Source of the DNA: an uncultured Prevotella sp.
GTDB taxonomy: Bacteria > Bacteroidota > Bacteroidia > Bacteroidales > Bacteroidaceae
NCBI GenBank assembly: GCA_900762125.1
Contig: CAAFFL010000058.1
Span: 1-14,176, forward strand
Length of the DNA stretch: 14,176 nucleotides
Direction of reading: 5' to 3'
In this document: in pieces, positions 12,351-14,176 of the stretch
Layout: every line of letters starts with the position of its first letter
Numbering within the stretch: position 1 is the stretch's first letter
Translations under genes and position numbers: made by a program
Notes under the pieces: generated by a model
The model's input: only the letters and a program-made list of their open reading frames with translations
Databases searched by the model: none
What the model was told of the DNA's origin: nothing

Positions 12351-14176
12351 CGGAAGGCGTAACCCGTATCAACCAACTGAAAAATACAGGTTACCAACTC
12401 CTGCTGGCAACCAATCTGGGTGTGGTCATCTACAACCCGCGCACCTTCAAGTTTGATATCATCAACGTACAGAGCCCGAGTCAGCCACTGGCAGAAGTAA
12501 AGAAGATCTATACCGATGATTTCGGCATGGTATGGGCATTTACAGACGGCATGGGAGTAACCTTCATCAATCCGAAGACCGGACAGAAACAGTGGCTCTT
12601 TGCCGACCAGGACGACCCGATGGACCGCACTACCTGCGAAAGCAATTTCATCACACAAGACGAGCACAAAACCCTCTGGGTAGTGCCTAGAGGAGGAACC
12701 TTCAGTTATTTCGACCGCAAGGCAGGAAAACTGGTGCCTTATCTGCTGAGAAGCAATTCATCGGGCAACTACCGCATACCGAAGATTACGAAATATGTAC
12801 TCTCAGACCAGGGAATCCTCTGGCTGACAGGCTCTCACGACCTGACACAGGTAGTCTTCAAATATCACCCTTACATTATCAACAAGCTGGATGAGGGCGA
12901 AGACGAAGTGTTCTCGGTGAATGCATCGCCAGACGGACGTATCTGGGCTGGTTATCACAACGGAGTAATCCAGGTGCTCAACGCATCCTACCAAAGCATC
13001 GGATACCTGTCGCCAAGCGGACAGATCGTGCCACAGCAAGTAAACTTCGACGAGAAGGGCATCTTCGCCATCCACTTCGATATCAAGGGAAGAGCATGGA
13101 TAGGAACCAACGGAAATGGTGTCTATCTGATAGATAAAATGCAGGTAAGACACTTTGTTTATGATGCCAACAACCCGTCATCGCTGCCGTTCGACAAGAT
13201 ACCAGACATTGTAGCCGACCGCACCGGACGTATCTGGATAGGTACCTACGGAGGTGGGCTGGCACTTGTTAATGAGGCGGCAGACGGCAGTATCAGCTTC
13301 ATCAGTAAACGAAACGGACTGCCTTGGGAGAAACAGCACTACGACCGCATACGCCGCATCTGCTGCACCACTACGGGAACCATTCTCGTAGGAACCACAG
13401 ACGGTCTCATCACCTTCAGTGATGCCTTTACAAACGCAAGAAAGATCAATTACCACAAGACCTACTACATACCGAACGATACAACAAGTCTGGCTGCAAA
13501 CGATATGAACAATATCATGGAGCACACCAGCGGCAAGATGTATATCTCGCAACAGGGCGGTGTGATGGAAGAGATTGTGAGCAAATCGCTCCTGCAAGAC
13601 AACCTGAAGACGAAATACTTCCATGCCATCGATGTAAACGAAGGCATCGTACAGGGCATGGTAGAAGACAACCAGGGAAGAATCTGGGTAATCAGAGAAT
13701 CGAGTATCGACTGCGTAAACCCGAAAACGGGACAGTGCAATGTGTTCGGACCTAACGACTTCGACTTCAATATGTCGTTCTCGCAAAGCCGTCCTTACCA
13801 CGATCCGGCAAGCAACAACATCTCGGTAGGTACCCCGATGGGACTGATTACCTTCAATCCGGCTACGCTGAAGAAGAGCAACTACCAGCCTAAAGTCATC
13901 TTCTGTTCCCTCCATTATAGCGGAGAGAAGGAGTCGGAACCTATCCTGCACAAAGATAAAATAGTGATTCCTGCCAACAAGCGAAACCTGACCATCAACT
14001 TCGCATCGCTCGACTATCAGCGCAAGTATCAGACCAAATACCTCTATCGCATAGATGGTTATACAGCTCCAGGCGTGTGGATATCAAACGGAAGCAACCA
14101 TACCATCGGCTTCAACCGTATCAGTTATGGCGATTACGTACTCAAGGTGAGAGCCACCAACTCTCACGGTGTATGG
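12341..14176 (+). CDS. Sensor of hybrid two-component type (Reg_prop propeller and Y_Y_Y), partial at both ends
   Basis: An open frame of 612 codons without start or stop. It consists of repeated propeller blades with the Reg_prop signature, such as GRIWAGYHNGVIQVL near 12935, GRAWIGTNGNGVYLID near 13088, GRIWIGTYGGGLALV near 13226 and GRIWVIRESSIDCV near 13678. A Y_Y_Y domain follows from about 13,980 (LTINFASLDYQRKYQTKYLY, ending DYVLKVRATNSHGVW). In Bacteroidota this arrangement is the periplasmic part of hybrid two-component systems that sense glycans and switch on polysaccharide-use loci. The histidine kinase, receiver and AraC-type parts would lie beyond the window, and the signal peptide and first blades are lost at the left junction. 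Codon use differs from the genes to the left. Confidence 0.88.
   Translation, partial: MPMPEGVTRINQLKNTGYQLLLATNLGVVIYNPRTFKFDIINVQSPSQPLAEVKKIYTDDFGMVWAFTDGMGVTFINPKTGQKQWLFADQDDPMDRTTCESNFITQDEHKTLWVVPRGGTFSYFDRKAGKLVPYLLRSNSSGNYRIPKITKYVLSDQGILWLTGSHDLTQVVFKYHPYIINKLDEGEDEVFSVNASPDGRIWAGYHNGVIQVLNASYQSIGYLSPSGQIVPQQVNFDEKGIFAIHFDIKGRAWIGTNGNGVYLIDKMQVRHFVYDANNPSSLPFDKIPDIVADRTGRIWIGTYGGGLALVNEAADGSISFISKRNGLPWEKQHYDRIRRICCTTTGTILVGTTDGLITFSDAFTNARKINYHKTYYIPNDTTSLAANDMNNIMEHTSGKMYISQQGGVMEEIVSKSLLQDNLKTKYFHAIDVNEGIVQGMVEDNQGRIWVIRESSIDCVNPKTGQCNVFGPNDFDFNMSFSQSRPYHDPASNNISVGTPMGLITFNPATLKKSNYQPKVIFCSLHYSGEKESEPILHKDKIVIPANKRNLTINFASLDYQRKYQTKYLYRIDGYTAPGVWISNGSNHTIGFNRISYGDYVLKVRATNSHGVW

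Noticed and set aside
12020..12667. 215-residue - strand frame crossing the junction
   Set aside because: Joins antisense of the sensor to an off-frame reading of the MFS gene; no coherent protein.
13178..13951. 257-residue - strand frame at the right end
   Set aside because: Antisense shadow of the Reg_prop sensor, whose + frame is continuous and carries repeated blade motifs.

Overview
The window looks like chromosomal DNA from a Bacteroidales bacterium, most likely a Prevotella relative. The reasons are the TAnnTTTG promoter cores (-7 element of Bacteroidota) in front of several genes, the lack of clear Shine-Dalgarno sites, and the protein types: a SlyD with a Cys/His tail, adjacent pyrK and pyrD, a zinc-ribbon coiled-coil protein next to a Nif3-like protein, an AmpG-like MFS carrier, and a two-component sensor with a Reg_prop propeller. 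Most of the window (about 75 to 12,330) is GC-rich housekeeping DNA. No phage, plasmid or defence island is visible.

Layout, left to right. A 5'-truncated slyD is followed at 30 bp by aroC (chorismate synthase); both are on +. Convergent to them on - is pyrK-pyrD (dihydroorotate dehydrogenase B), which overlap by 7 bp, with a small HTH regulator gene upstream on -. A 788-bp non-coding stretch (4395-5182) holds palindromes and a long run of helically phased A-tracts. Then come holA (-), a divergent PD-(D/E)XK gene with an HsdR_N-type domain (+), a short repeat cluster, a small membrane protein gene (-) and a divergent DjlA-like TerB/DnaJ gene (+). A 20-bp tandem array capped by a large inverted repeat separates the latter from the convergent nif3-zinc ribbon pair (-). 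Upstream on - lie umuC (Y-family polymerase, TTG start, no umuD beside it) and the C-terminal half of an AmpG-like MFS transporter.

Near 12,330-12,345 the MFS gene stops mid-protein and runs head-to-head into the middle of a + strand sensor gene (propeller and Y_Y_Y domain). That gene has different base and codon use and runs off the right edge. Both genes lack their 5' parts at the same point, so this is a rearrangement, an acquired segment or an assembly chimera. The first ~75 bases are also AT-rich and do not encode a normal SlyD N-terminus, so a second junction is possible there.

The most notable signals are repeats and structure rather than a new gene cluster. They are a 7-bp repeat array translated in frame inside aroC; another degenerate 7-bp array against the umuC start; four 17-bp repeats forming the pyrKD leader; the 8128-8405 array carrying CGTCAAT about once per helical turn; phased A-tracts downstream of holA; and a possible small RNA between aroC and pyrD. 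I do not see a convincing new multi-gene system.
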